Assembly: GCA_002725995.1 (NCBI GenBank)
Contig: PBRQ01000101.1
Span: 1-45,672, forward strand
Source: Gammaproteobacteria bacterium
Lineage (GTDB): Bacteria > Pseudomonadota > Gammaproteobacteria > Pseudomonadales > Azotimanducaceae
Reading direction: 5' to 3'
DNA length: 45,672 nt
In this document: piece after piece, positions 8,890-17,686 of the stretch
Position numbering within the stretch: position 1 is the first letter of the stretch
How the letters are laid out: each line of letters starts with the position of its first letter
Made by a program: the position numbers and the translations under genes
The notes under the pieces: model-generated
Told to the model about the DNA's origin: nothing
What the model saw: the letters and a program-made list of their open reading frames with translations, nothing else
Databases searched by the model: none

Positions 8890-11800
8890 ATGTCGATGAT
8901 AGATTCATTTCTGGGCTCTACTATCGACCGATCTAGAACGGTCATTTCGCTGCTGGCTGTTATAATGCTTACCGGTATTATTGCCTACAACTCGATACCT
9001 ATTGAGTCGGAGCCAGATGTATCGGTACCCGTCATTATCATTACCATCCCCCATGAAGGTATTTCCCCGGAAGATTCTGAACGCCTTCTGGTCCGGCCGA
9101 TGGAGCTTGAGCTAAAGACCATCGAGGGTGCTGAAGAGCTTCATGCATACGCGGGTGAAGGTTCCGCCACGCTAGTAATTGAGTTTGATTCCAGTTTTGA
9201 ACCTGGTCAGGCAGTCCTCGACGTGCGCGAGGCTGTTGATAAGGCCAGGGCAAAAATTCCCTCATCTGCAGAAGAACCGATTATTAATGAGATTTCCATG
9301 GCGGATTTCCCAGTCATCACTGTCAGTCTTGGTGGGGATAATGTCCCGAATCGGGTGCTGTATAAACTGGCTCGAAAACTCAAAGATAATCTTGAAGGTA
9401 TCAGTGAAGTCCTCGAAGCGAATATCCGGGGTAATCGCGAGGAAATGCTGGAAGCGGTTGTTGACCCAGCACAGCTTGAAGCCTATGGCATCACTAATGA
9501 AGAGTTGCTGGCTGCCGTTGCCAAAAACAATCGTCTGATTGCTGCAGGGTCGGTGGATACCGGGCGTGGCAGTTTTTCAGTCAAGATTCCAAGTGTTATC
9601 GAAAATGCAAAGGATGTTCTGTCGATTCCACTAAAGGCAACATCCGAGGGTGTTGTCGCTCTGCAGGACGTTGTAACCCTGAAGCGGACATTCAAGGACC
9701 CCAGGAGTCATACCCGTACGAACGGAAAACCTGCGGTTGCCATTGAAGTTTCCAAGCGAGTTGGTACCAGTGTCGTTGATGTCAATGCCAGGATCCATGA
9801 GCTGGTAGAAGATGCGCGTAAGGATTTCCCCAAGAATATTGAGGTTAGCTACATAGCTGATCAGGCACCCGACACCATCGAGCGCAATGGCACTCTGGAG
9901 GGCAATATTTCAACTGCCATGTTCCTGGTGCTCACCGTAGTAGTGGCGGCCGTCGGCCTGCGCTCAGGGATTCTGGTGGCGATGGCCATCCCGTTTTCCT
10001 TCCTGTTTTCATTCATTGTTATCAGCAGCCTGGGTTACTCATACAATTTCGTGACCATGTTCGGCATGTTGCTGAGCCTTGGCATGCTCATAGATGGTGC
10101 TATCGTCGTGGTGGAGTTAGCTGAGAGAAAGATGAGCGAAGGCGAGATGCCAAAGGGGGCCTATATCTACGCCATAAAGAGAATGTTCTTGCCGGTGGTT
10201 GCCTCAGTTGCAACTACATTGGCGGCATTCCTGCCGTTAATGTTCTGGCCTGGAATCGTTGGTGATTTCATGCACTTCCTGCCTGTTACTGTGTTTGCAG
10301 TGCTGGTGGGCTCGCTCTTGTATGCGCTGCTGTTTGCCCCGGTTATAGGTGTACTGATTTCCGGGCAAAAGCAGAAAATCGAAGGCAGCAATCATCAGCT
10401 CGTCGATGAGGGCCGATTTGACGAGTTAAAGGGTGCTATCTATTACTATGCCAGGGCCCTAAGGTTTACGACCAGTCACCCATTTGTGGTGATAGCAATT
10501 ACTATTATATGCCTCTACGGAATCGTTGGGTGGTATGGCGTTGCCAGTAATGGAACCATGTTCTTTGCTGATGCTGATCCGCAATTTACCAGTGTCAGCA
10601 TCAGCGCGAAAGGCAACTATTCCGCCGAAGAGGTGCGCGATATCGTTACCGATGTTGAACATCGGGTTATGGAAGAGGGGTATATCGGCAGTATCTACAC
10701 CCGTAGCGGTGATAGTGGTATGGCCTTCAGTATGACTGGCTCAGCAGCAGACCAAATAGGTAGCATGATTATCGAGCTGAGTGACAGACGTACGCGCGAT
10801 ATTAGCGGCAGGGAAGTGGAAGCAGCTTACCGTGATGCCATAACAGGTGTACCCGGTGTTCGTACAGAAATCCTGGAAATGGAACAGGGGCCACCCGTTG
10901 GCAAGGATATCCAATTGCAATTACAGGGCATTAACCTTGATATCCTGATTACAGAAACTAACCGTATCAAGGACCACCTTGAGAAAATGGATGGATTGAT
11001 AGCCGTTGACGATACTGCGCCGGTTCCTGGTATTGAGTGGGAGGTAACGGTCGATCGAGCCAAGGCCGCTATGCTTGGAGCAGATGTAGCCAGCGTTGGT
11101 GCGGCAGTTCAGTTAATCACCAATGGGGTGCTGGTTGGGCGGTACAGGCCGGATGATGTTGATGATGAGGTCGATATCCGGGTCCGTTATCCGGAAGAAT
11201 TCCGTGGCATAACGCAACTGGATCAGTTGCGGGTTTCGACCCGGGAAGGGCAGGTTCCCATCAGCAGTTTTGTTGAGCGCAAAGCCAGACCAAAGGTCAG
11301 TTCCATCTACCGGGAAAATGGAAACCGAACCATGTATGTTCGAGCGAACGCCGGCCCCGGGGTGTTGGCGGATGACAAGGTCACCGAAATTAAAGAGTGG
11401 ATACGGGATGCTGGCATTGATCCATCAATAAAGGTTACCTACCGTGGAGCGAGTGAAGAACAGGGTAAAGCCAATGAATTTATTGCATTCGCCTTTTCGC
11501 TGGCGTTGATGCTGATGGGCATTTTACTGGTGACCCAGTTCAACAGTTTCTATCAGGCGCTTTTGATTCTTTCGGCTGTCATCATGTCGACAGTGGGCGT
11601 TCTGCTGGGGCTGATTGTCACAGGCTATCCCTTTAGCGCCATCATGACCGGTGTGGGCATTGTTGCCCTTGCTGGCATTATTGTGAACAACAATATTGTA
11701 TTGATCGATACCTATAATTACCTGCATCGGGAAAATCCTGCTTGGTCAATGCAGCGGGTAATTATCCAGACTGGGTGCCAGCGTTTGCGCCCCGTTTTTC

Positions 11801-12063
11801 TGACTACCTTCACTACGGGCTTTGGCTTGCTACCAATGGCATCCGGTATATCCATTGACCTGATTGGTAGAGAGGTTGAAGTCGGTGGCCCGGTTGCAAC
11901 CTTCTGGGTTCAACTGGCTTCCGCTATTGTTTCCGGACTATCCTTTGCAACCTTGTTAACACTCCTGGTGACACCGGCAATGCTGATGGCACCGCATGCG
12001 TTTCGAACCCTGCGGGACAATTTCAGAGAGAAGCGTCAGTCGGCTGTGGTGGAAAGTAACTGA
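8890..12063 (+). CDS. RND efflux transporter permease, HAE1/AcrB-like family
   Basis: Inner-membrane proton-driven exporter of 1057 residues, the usual length. It has the RND layout: one N-terminal helix, a large periplasmic loop, helices 2-6 in the middle, a second loop, and helices 8-12 at the end. Helix 4 carries SLGMLIDGAIVVVE, where one of the two AcrB aspartates is kept and the second is Gly. Helix 10 reads LAGIIVNNNIVLID, without the Lys of the AcrB relay. These changes are typical of divergent HAE1-like pumps found next to a single adaptor and make the substrate hard to guess. It is the second gene of a two-gene operon, and it lacks any partner outer-membrane factor here. Confidence 0.92.
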   Translation: MSMIDSFLGSTIDRSRTVISLLAVIMLTGIIAYNSIPIESEPDVSVPVIIITIPHEGISPEDSERLLVRPMELELKTIEGAEELHAYAGEGSATLVIEFDSSFEPGQAVLDVREAVDKARAKIPSSAEEPIINEISMADFPVITVSLGGDNVPNRVLYKLARKLKDNLEGISEVLEANIRGNREEMLEAVVDPAQLEAYGITNEELLAAVAKNNRLIAAGSVDTGRGSFSVKIPSVIENAKDVLSIPLKATSEGVVALQDVVTLKRTFKDPRSHTRTNGKPAVAIEVSKRVGTSVVDVNARIHELVEDARKDFPKNIEVSYIADQAPDTIERNGTLEGNISTAMFLVLTVVVAAVGLRSGILVAMAIPFSFLFSFIVISSLGYSYNFVTMFGMLLSLGMLIDGAIVVVELAERKMSEGEMPKGAYIYAIKRMFLPVVASVATTLAAFLPLMFWPGIVGDFMHFLPVTVFAVLVGSLLYALLFAPVIGVLISGQKQKIEGSNHQLVDEGRFDELKGAIYYYARALRFTTSHPFVVIAITIICLYGIVGWYGVASNGTMFFADADPQFTSVSISAKGNYSAEEVRDIVTDVEHRVMEEGYIGSIYTRSGDSGMAFSMTGSAADQIGSMIIELSDRRTRDISGREVEAAYRDAITGVPGVRTEILEMEQGPPVGKDIQLQLQGINLDILITETNRIKDHLEKMDGLIAVDDTAPVPGIEWEVTVDRAKAAMLGADVASVGAAVQLITNGVLVGRYRPDDVDDEVDIRVRYPEEFRGITQLDQLRVSTREGQVPISSFVERKARPKVSSIYRENGNRTMYVRANAGPGVLADDKVTEIKEWIRDAGIDPSIKVTYRGASEEQGKANEFIAFAFSLALMLMGILLVTQFNSFYQALLILSAVIMSTVGVLLGLIVTGYPFSAIMTGVGIVALAGIIVNNNIVLIDTYNYLHRENPAWSMQRVIIQTGCQRLRPVFLTTFTTGFGLLPMASGISIDLIGREVEVGGPVATFWVQLASAIVSGLSFATLLTLLVTPAMLMAPHAFRTLRDNFREKRQSAVVESN

Positions 12064-12220
12064 CTTGTAGTTAACCGATCTTACAAAAAGTTCCCCTCGC
12101 CACGCTCGATGATGCTGTGAGTTGACTAATATGAGCTAGCCCACAAAACCAAACCATTAGTGATGTTTACAACAAAACTTTCTGGTCGGCTGGATTGCAT
12201 TTCGTCGAATTAATGCCTTA

Positions 12221-13350
12221 TCAAGACCCGTTAGACAATCTCGTATTTTTCTTCCAACCCAAATGTGGGTGGCAATTCGTAATTAACCTTATAGCCCCAC
12301 TGGACAATGTGATCGGTCGATAATGACCATCTACTTCACGTGTCGGAGATGGGTACTGAAGAGGGCCGGTCATTCTTGTGATCACTGATTGATGCAGAAG
12401 TGAGTTTTTCGGTACTGTTCTCTTTCTTTTTACATAGATATATTCTGCCGCACCCTCAAGCGAGTCGTGCATAAAACCCGCTGATTCCCCCTGCCCAAAT
12501 TGGCTTCGATTAAAGTTAAGTATGGTGGAAAACTTGTCAGCCATCCACTTCAGGCTGATATTTGACAATTCCTTGGCGTGGGGATCTTTCTTCTTCAGCT
12601 TGTAGCCACCACCCACGTCGGAATGCATACCGGAAAACCAAACTTCTTCGATCGTATCCGTATTCTTTGGTGTTCTGGAAAACAATACCGGAGAGAATTC
12701 CCTGCGCTCATCATAAATCGACAAGGCGTGATAGGCGTACTTAATATCTTTGGGTAGCATTATCCGGTGATAGTAGTGTTCACCGAATGCCTTCTGATCA
12801 CGGTCCATATTTGGTAACCCAAGTGCGCCCACCGTATCCCATACGCCGAGGCCGAAAACCGGGCATGAGCGCATTTGCTGACGCTGCCTGAGTTCTCGCA
12901 GGGCAGCCTGAAATGCTGGTGTCTTGTTGGATCGATAAACATCGTAAGCAGGCCGTGCGTATTTTTGCTGCTCCGTGAATATTTGTCTTTTGTGATGCTG
13001 TGGACCGCCAGTGCCGAGCTTCTTTCGATTCTTCTCGACCAGGAGGCCTACGAGGGAAAAAACTGGCCAGGCTTCTAACAGTATAGGCGCCCCGGCTGAA
13101 GCCAAACAGGAACAGCCTGTCATCGGGTTCATATCGGGATACGATAAAGTCGTAACACTGCCTGATATTAACCGCGAGACCGGTACCAAATGCCTTTCCT
13201 AAGACATCGCCACCAAAGGAGCCAACACCTGGGTCATAAAAGCAGGTGTTTTTGGGTGATCCTTCAGTGCTTTGTAAACTGGTAGACATTGGTGTTGGTT
13301 CTTTTTGTGTTGCTGGTGCCATCAGAAAAGACAATAACGTTTTTGGTCAT
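12221..13350 (-). pseudogene. DUF2235 (Tle1-like) alpha/beta hydrolase, broken by two frameshifts
   Basis: The minus strand encodes a DUF2235 hydrolase, the family of Tle1 phospholipases, in three frames. The start is the ATG at 13350, after AGGA: 28 residues with the family opening KNVIVFSDGTSN and TNTNVYQF, then TGA at 13264-13266. The next frame gives YDPGVGSFGGDV and the nucleophile motif GFSRGAYTVRSLA. At a six-base A run (13057-13062, plus strand) the frame changes again, giving LVGLLVEKNRKKLG, GVWDTVGALGLPN (catalytic Asp region) and SGMHSDVGGGY (catalytic His region), ending at 12221. Each break is repaired by removing one base. All active-site motifs survive, so inactivation is recent or the breaks are sequence errors. 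No T6SS gene is nearby. Confidence 0.85.
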
Positions 13351-13484
13351 ATCGATTCCTGTGCTGTTTGCGAACCTTGGTGGACAGGTTACATGATAAT
13401 TCAGGCAAAACCCGGGTGCTTAGTGGTTTCACCTGCTATCAGCATGACATACCATTAGCCTTTGGGAATTTCTCGGAGAGTCAA

Positions 13485-14792
13485 ATGGCGAAGCCGCCAA
13501 CACTAGATTTTGATACCTTAAGTTTGCACGCCGGGCAGCAACCAGACCCAAGCACGGGAGCTCGTGCTACCCCTATTTATCAGTCAGCCTCCTTCGTATT
13601 TAAGGATACTGACTATGCGGTTGGGCTGTTTAACATTGAGCGCGCTGGTCATGTTTATTCCCGGCTATCCAATCCAACCAATGCCGTACTCGAGGAGAGA
13701 ATAGCCACTCTGGACAACGGCGTCGGTGCAATCGCCACTGCAAGTGGTCAGGCAGCCATGCACCTGGCAATAGCCACGATCGTCAGCGCGGGAGACCATA
13801 TCGTCGCTTCCCGCAGTCTCTACGGGGGAACGCACAATCTTCTCGACTACACCCTGCGGCGATTTGGTATCGAAACTACCTTTGTTAATCCAAGGGATAC
13901 CAAGGAATTCGGGGCAGCAATAAAGCCCAATACGCGCCTCATCTTCTCTGAAATTCTCGGCAATCCAGGCCTGGAGGTATTGAACGTGTCTGAAATTTCG
14001 GCGCTTGCCCATTCAGTTGGACTGCCTTTGCTGGTGGACGCGACTTTTGCCACACCCTATTTGTGCCGACCTATCGACCTGGGTGCAGATCTGGTCGTAC
14101 ATTCCGCGACCAAGTTCCTTTCCGGGCACGGTGTTGTTATAGGTGGTTTGTTGGTTGATGGTGGTACCTTTGACTGGGAAGCTTCGGGTAACTTTCCGAC
14201 CCTTACTGAACCCTATGCCGGATTTCATGACCTCAATTTTGCTGAGGAATTTGGTCCTGCTGCCTTTATTACCAGGGCACGCAAGGAAGGGTTACGAGAC
14301 TTTGGTGCCTGCATGAGCCCAACCACAGCATTTCATATTCTCCAGGGTATCGAGACGTTGCCATTGAGAATGCAGCGGCATGTGGAAAATACGAAAACTG
14401 TCGTAGAGTTTCTGGTCGAGCAGGAACAGGTTGAGTGGGTAAATCACCCGCTGCTTCCCGATCATCCCGACCATGAACTGGCAAAAGAGATCTTACCCCG
14501 GGGCGCTGGTTCGGTTTTCAGTTTTGGTATCAAAGGCGGTCGTCAGGCGGGCATCAAATTTATTGAAAGCCTGGAGCTTTTTTCACACCTCGCCAATGTT
14601 GGTGATGCCAAATCTCTGGTTATCCATCCTGCCAGCACAACCCATCATCGAATGGATGCTGATGCATTGCAGAAAGCTGGCATATCAGAAGGGTTGATCC
14701 GGCTATCTATTGGGCTTGAAGATCCCGGTGACCTGACTGCAGACCTGCGCCGAGCACTACGCGCATCGCAGCGAAGCGCGAGGGGAGGCTAG
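13485..14792 (+). CDS. metY: O-acetylhomoserine sulfhydrylase / aminocarboxypropyltransferase
   Basis: PLP enzyme of methionine synthesis that makes homocysteine from O-acetylhomoserine and sulfide. The start is the ATG at 13485, 8 bases after GGAG; the open frame runs back to 13368 but without family sequence. The 435 residues open with LSLHAGQQPDPSTGARA, typical of MetY. They contain the phosphate-binding SGQAAMH, the aspartate strand LLVDATFATPYL and the PLP lysine in HSATKFLSGHG (near residue 208). The length and the insertion FDWEASGNFP fit MetY rather than cystathionine gamma-synthase (about 385 aa). It is divergent from the DUF2235 pseudogene and is followed four bases later by a hydrolase gene, so the two may be co-transcribed. 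Confidence 0.92.
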   Translation: MAKPPTLDFDTLSLHAGQQPDPSTGARATPIYQSASFVFKDTDYAVGLFNIERAGHVYSRLSNPTNAVLEERIATLDNGVGAIATASGQAAMHLAIATIVSAGDHIVASRSLYGGTHNLLDYTLRRFGIETTFVNPRDTKEFGAAIKPNTRLIFSEILGNPGLEVLNVSEISALAHSVGLPLLVDATFATPYLCRPIDLGADLVVHSATKFLSGHGVVIGGLLVDGGTFDWEASGNFPTLTEPYAGFHDLNFAEEFGPAAFITRARKEGLRDFGACMSPTTAFHILQGIETLPLRMQRHVENTKTVVEFLVEQEQVEWVNHPLLPDHPDHELAKEILPRGAGSVFSFGIKGGRQAGIKFIESLELFSHLANVGDAKSLVIHPASTTHHRMDADALQKAGISEGLIRLSIGLEDPGDLTADLRRALRASQRSARGG

Positions 14793-14796
14793 TCTC

Positions 14797-15585
14797 ATGT
14801 ATGTTGAGGTGAATGGTTATAAGACGTTTTACAGTAACGGTACGGGAAATATAGCGACAGATCAGCCCAGCGTTATTTTCCTGCACGGCGCGGCAATGGA
14901 TCACAGCGTTTGGGTCCTCCCATCGCGGTATTTTGCCCGCCATGGGTATAATGTTTTCGCACTGGATCTCCCCAATCACGGTCGTTCTCTTGGTGAATCG
15001 CCTGTCAGTATCGACGGTTTTGCAGATTGGCTTAAGGATGCCATGGATGCGCTCAACATAGACTCGGCAGCTATTGTTGGTCATAGCCTGGGGTCCCTGA
15101 TTGCACTGAATTTCGCGGCCCGTTACCCGGGAAAAACCAGGGTGCTGGCTCTGCTTGGTACCTCGACGCCGATGCCGGTTACCGATCAGCTCCTCGATGC
15201 GGCCAGGGAAAACCATCATGATGCCATTGATATGGCCAACACCTGGAGCCATAGCAATTTTGGTCAGATGGGGGGCAGCGAGAATCCAGGAGTGTGCATG
15301 ACTATGTCTGGTCAGCGTCTGCTGGAGATGGCAAATAATGGTGCATTTTTTACCGACTTGAACGCGTGCAACGAATTTGCCAATGGCGATGAACTCGCGA
15401 AGCATGTAACAGCACCCACGCTAGTCATTATAGGAGAGCAGGACAAGATGACTGCACCCATCAGTGCCCAGGCAGTTGCGGACGGAATTGCTGACAGTCG
15501 AGTTGTCCGGCTTAACCCCTGCGGCCATTCCATGCTTGCCGAACAACCCAACGCGGTGCTGGATGCACTGGCGACGATTGTTTGA
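14797..15585 (+). CDS. Alpha/beta-fold hydrolase (esterase/lactonase type)
   Basis: Cytoplasmic alpha/beta hydrolase of 262 residues. The family marks are all present: oxyanion-loop LHGAAMDHSVW, LDLPNHGRS, nucleophile elbow VGHSLGS (Ser near residue 98), acid in GEQDKM and catalytic His in CGHSM near the C-terminus. No signal peptide. The start at 14797 is four bases after the metY stop, with GGGAGG upstream. The secreted carboxylesterase starts one base after its stop, so metY, this gene and the esterase form a likely three-gene operon. The substrate cannot be read from sequence; coupling to metY might hint at an ester or thioester of sulfur amino acid metabolism, but that is only inference. 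Confidence 0.88.
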   Translation: MYVEVNGYKTFYSNGTGNIATDQPSVIFLHGAAMDHSVWVLPSRYFARHGYNVFALDLPNHGRSLGESPVSIDGFADWLKDAMDALNIDSAAIVGHSLGSLIALNFAARYPGKTRVLALLGTSTPMPVTDQLLDAARENHHDAIDMANTWSHSNFGQMGGSENPGVCMTMSGQRLLEMANNGAFFTDLNACNEFANGDELAKHVTAPTLVIIGEQDKMTAPISAQAVADGIADSRVVRLNPCGHSMLAEQPNAVLDALATIV

Positions 15586-15586
15586 T

Positions 15587-17122
15587 ATGCCAAAATTCAC
15601 CAGCCTGATATTTGCCCTTGCGCTGCAGGCTGGTGCTCAGGCCGCGGAGTTCAAGGGCCTTGCCCCCGAATCCTGGACCGGTATTGAAGATAGTCATGGC
15701 GTTTATGCTTTCAAGGGTATCCCGTTCGCCGCGCCGCCGGTTAGAGATCTTCGCTGGCGGCCACCGGCGCCCTATAGCCCGAAGAGACAAATGCATGTTG
15801 CCGATCACTTTGCAGCGGCCTGTATGCAGGGTCTGCATATAGAAAACTGGTACATGGACCTGGTGCGCTTCTCGGGTGAAGATCCGGAAGTATTCAAATC
15901 ACCCAGAGGGGGTTATGACGAGGACTGTCTTTATCTGAATATCTGGTCACGGGACCTTAGCAGCCCTTCGGCGAAGATGCCGGTGATGGTCTGGATTCAT
16001 GGCGGCAGCAACAAGGGTGGCTGGAGTTATGAACCCAACTATCATGGCCAGGTACTGGCACGAAAAGATGTGGTGGTTGTATCTGTACCCTACCGAACAG
16101 GGATATTCGGCTTCTTCTCGCATCCGGATCTGATAAAAGAACAGTCTGGCAGTGCCGGGAATTATGGGTTGCTGGATCTGATCGCGGCGCTGCAGTGGAT
16201 TCAGTCACATATCGATGATTTCGGTGGTGATCCGGACAATGTCACCATATTTGGTGAATCGTCTGGTGCCGAAAATATTGGTTATCTGATGGCTTCACCA
16301 ATGGCTGAGGGGTTGTTTCACAGGGCGATTCATCAGAGTGCAGGCTACCAGCAACGCCAGATCCAAACACTGATCGAGCAATCCAGGACGGGTTCGGATT
16401 TATCTCAACGGCTCGATGTTGAGGGCGTGGCGGCAATGCGAAATCTTGATGCCAAAGATCTGCAGGCGGCCGTGGAAAAGCATTTGCCGGAATGGCAGTA
16501 TGGCGCTGCCGTTGGTGGGCATGGTCTCAGGGAGTTTCCATATAAGGTTTTTGACGCCGGCAGGCAGGTTGCTGTGCCGCTGATGATTGGCATGAATGCC
16601 AATGAATGGCTTATGTATATCGGCGATGGAGATGATCTGGATAGGTATCTGCGAAGTTATGAACTGTTGGAGCAAAGGGAGGAGGTCGGGCGTCTTCTTT
16701 CGCCACTTGATCTGAAGAATAAACTGGACCGTATTGCTACCGCCTATTATATGCTTTGCCCCTCCCTTGAGATGGCCGGTGCAGTTGCCGCGGGGAAGCA
16801 ATCGGCATACGTCTACCATTTCACCCGGATCCGTGAGGGCGCGCTCGGGCAGCAGGTGGGTGCCTACCATGGTGCCGAAATTCCATATGTTTTCGGCATG
16901 CATGATGAATGGCTTGCGACTAACGAAGACGATGACAGGTTAACCCTGCAGATGCAGCAGTACTGGCTGAATTTTGCCCGCACGGGCAATCCGAACGGAA
17001 ATGGGCTGTCCAGGTGGCAGGAATTTGATCCTGAAGTGCCACGGGTCCTTAACCTTGGCGATGAGATCAGGATGAAATCCGCTCTGGATGGGGACCTCTG
17101 CAGACTCATGGGGTACAGGTAA
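15587..17122 (+). CDS. Secreted type-B carboxylesterase
   Basis: Exported member of the carboxylesterase type B (cholinesterase-like) family, 511 residues from the ATG at 15587, which gives a clean signal peptide ending GAQA. An earlier in-frame start at 15464 lies inside the preceding hydrolase and is unlikely. Family marks: GIPFAAPPVRDLRWRPP near residue 45, EDCLYLNIW, oxyanion segment VWIHGGSN, nucleophile FGESSGAENI near residue 225 and the His region GAYHGAEIPYVFG near 425. The nucleophile is GESSG, as in many bacterial esterases, rather than GESAG. It is the last gene of the likely metY operon. Substrate probably an ester, not determined. Confidence 0.92.
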   Translation: MPKFTSLIFALALQAGAQAAEFKGLAPESWTGIEDSHGVYAFKGIPFAAPPVRDLRWRPPAPYSPKRQMHVADHFAAACMQGLHIENWYMDLVRFSGEDPEVFKSPRGGYDEDCLYLNIWSRDLSSPSAKMPVMVWIHGGSNKGGWSYEPNYHGQVLARKDVVVVSVPYRTGIFGFFSHPDLIKEQSGSAGNYGLLDLIAALQWIQSHIDDFGGDPDNVTIFGESSGAENIGYLMASPMAEGLFHRAIHQSAGYQQRQIQTLIEQSRTGSDLSQRLDVEGVAAMRNLDAKDLQAAVEKHLPEWQYGAAVGGHGLREFPYKVFDAGRQVAVPLMIGMNANEWLMYIGDGDDLDRYLRSYELLEQREEVGRLLSPLDLKNKLDRIATAYYMLCPSLEMAGAVAAGKQSAYVYHFTRIREGALGQQVGAYHGAEIPYVFGMHDEWLATNEDDDRLTLQMQQYWLNFARTGNPNGNGLSRWQEFDPEVPRVLNLGDEIRMKSALDGDLCRLMGYR

Positions 17123-17371
17123 AAGAGTGTGGGTACCGGGCGCCAGTGTATAGGAAGCTGAGTCACAGGTGGTCGCGATGGATATGAGGCCAATGACCGC
17201 CAGGTAAGCAAGACAGAATGACCTCCGGGGCAAGAGGTTGATGATGCTGATGATTGCCGCCAACGGACTTACTTCCAAGACCCCTTGAACGACGGGGTAT
17301 GCGCCGCTGGTCTCAAGAAACAGGGCACAGTTCCCGAGAACACTGAAAAACAGCGTGTATCCGAGGCTGCC
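17123..17371 (-). pseudogene. Remnant of a BCCT-family (betaine/carnitine/choline) transporter
   Basis: On the minus strand this gap encodes about 80 residues that look like part of a BCCT transporter. They run from LFFSVLGNCALFLE (compare the family segment TLWFTVFGNTAL), through VVQGVLEVSPLAAIISII and a membrane helix, to ATTCDSASYTLA, close to the family motif ATTxDSASYTLAS. The frame meets TGA near 17371 and has no start of its own. Downstream it runs into the antisense of the carboxylesterase, so both ends of the roughly 500-residue transporter are gone. Family recognition is from memory of BCCT motifs, so moderate. The rest of the 564-base gap, 17372-17686, holds no gene I can support. 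Confidence 0.55.
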
Positions 17372-17587
17372 CCAGCATCAACAAAGCATTGCCGGTGCAG
17401 AAAATAAACCGGTCAACTTCTACTTCGCCAGGCTCTTCTTCCACGTTGTCTGTAATTGCTCTGCTACTGTTAGGTTGGCTGGTAAGGCGCATTCCAGCAA
17501 ATGCCGTGCGGCTCCTGCTGCATTTCTATGAGACGAACCAGTTGGCGGGTGGGGAACTGACTGCCGTTCCCTGATGTGAGTGCTTTT

Positions 17588-17627
17588 ATCACTTTATCTC
17601 TTTAGTGATTACCACCCTTCGTATACT
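17588..17627 (+). promoter_or_regulatory. Inverted repeat and -10-like box upstream of dnaE
   Basis: ATCACT (17588-17593) is exactly complementary to AGTGAT (17604-17609). A -10-like TATACT lies at 17622-17627, about 60 bases before the dnaE ATG. No convincing -35 box is seen, although the inverted repeat overlaps its position and could be an operator. Confidence 0.3.
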
Positions 17628-17686
17628 ATTGATCAAGTTTCCCGCCGCCTAATAATTGTTAAAAAGCAGGTCCCCAGACTCCCTAA

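Noticed and set aside
12562..13458. Several plus-strand frames (60-70 residues) across the DUF2235 region
   Set aside because: They are shadows of the minus-strand pseudogene, lack ribosome binding sites and show no family features.
17389..17574. 61-residue plus-strand frame in the carboxylesterase-dnaE gap
   Set aside because: No ribosome binding site and no recognisable domain; the hydrophobic stretch is short and the gap is degraded sequence.
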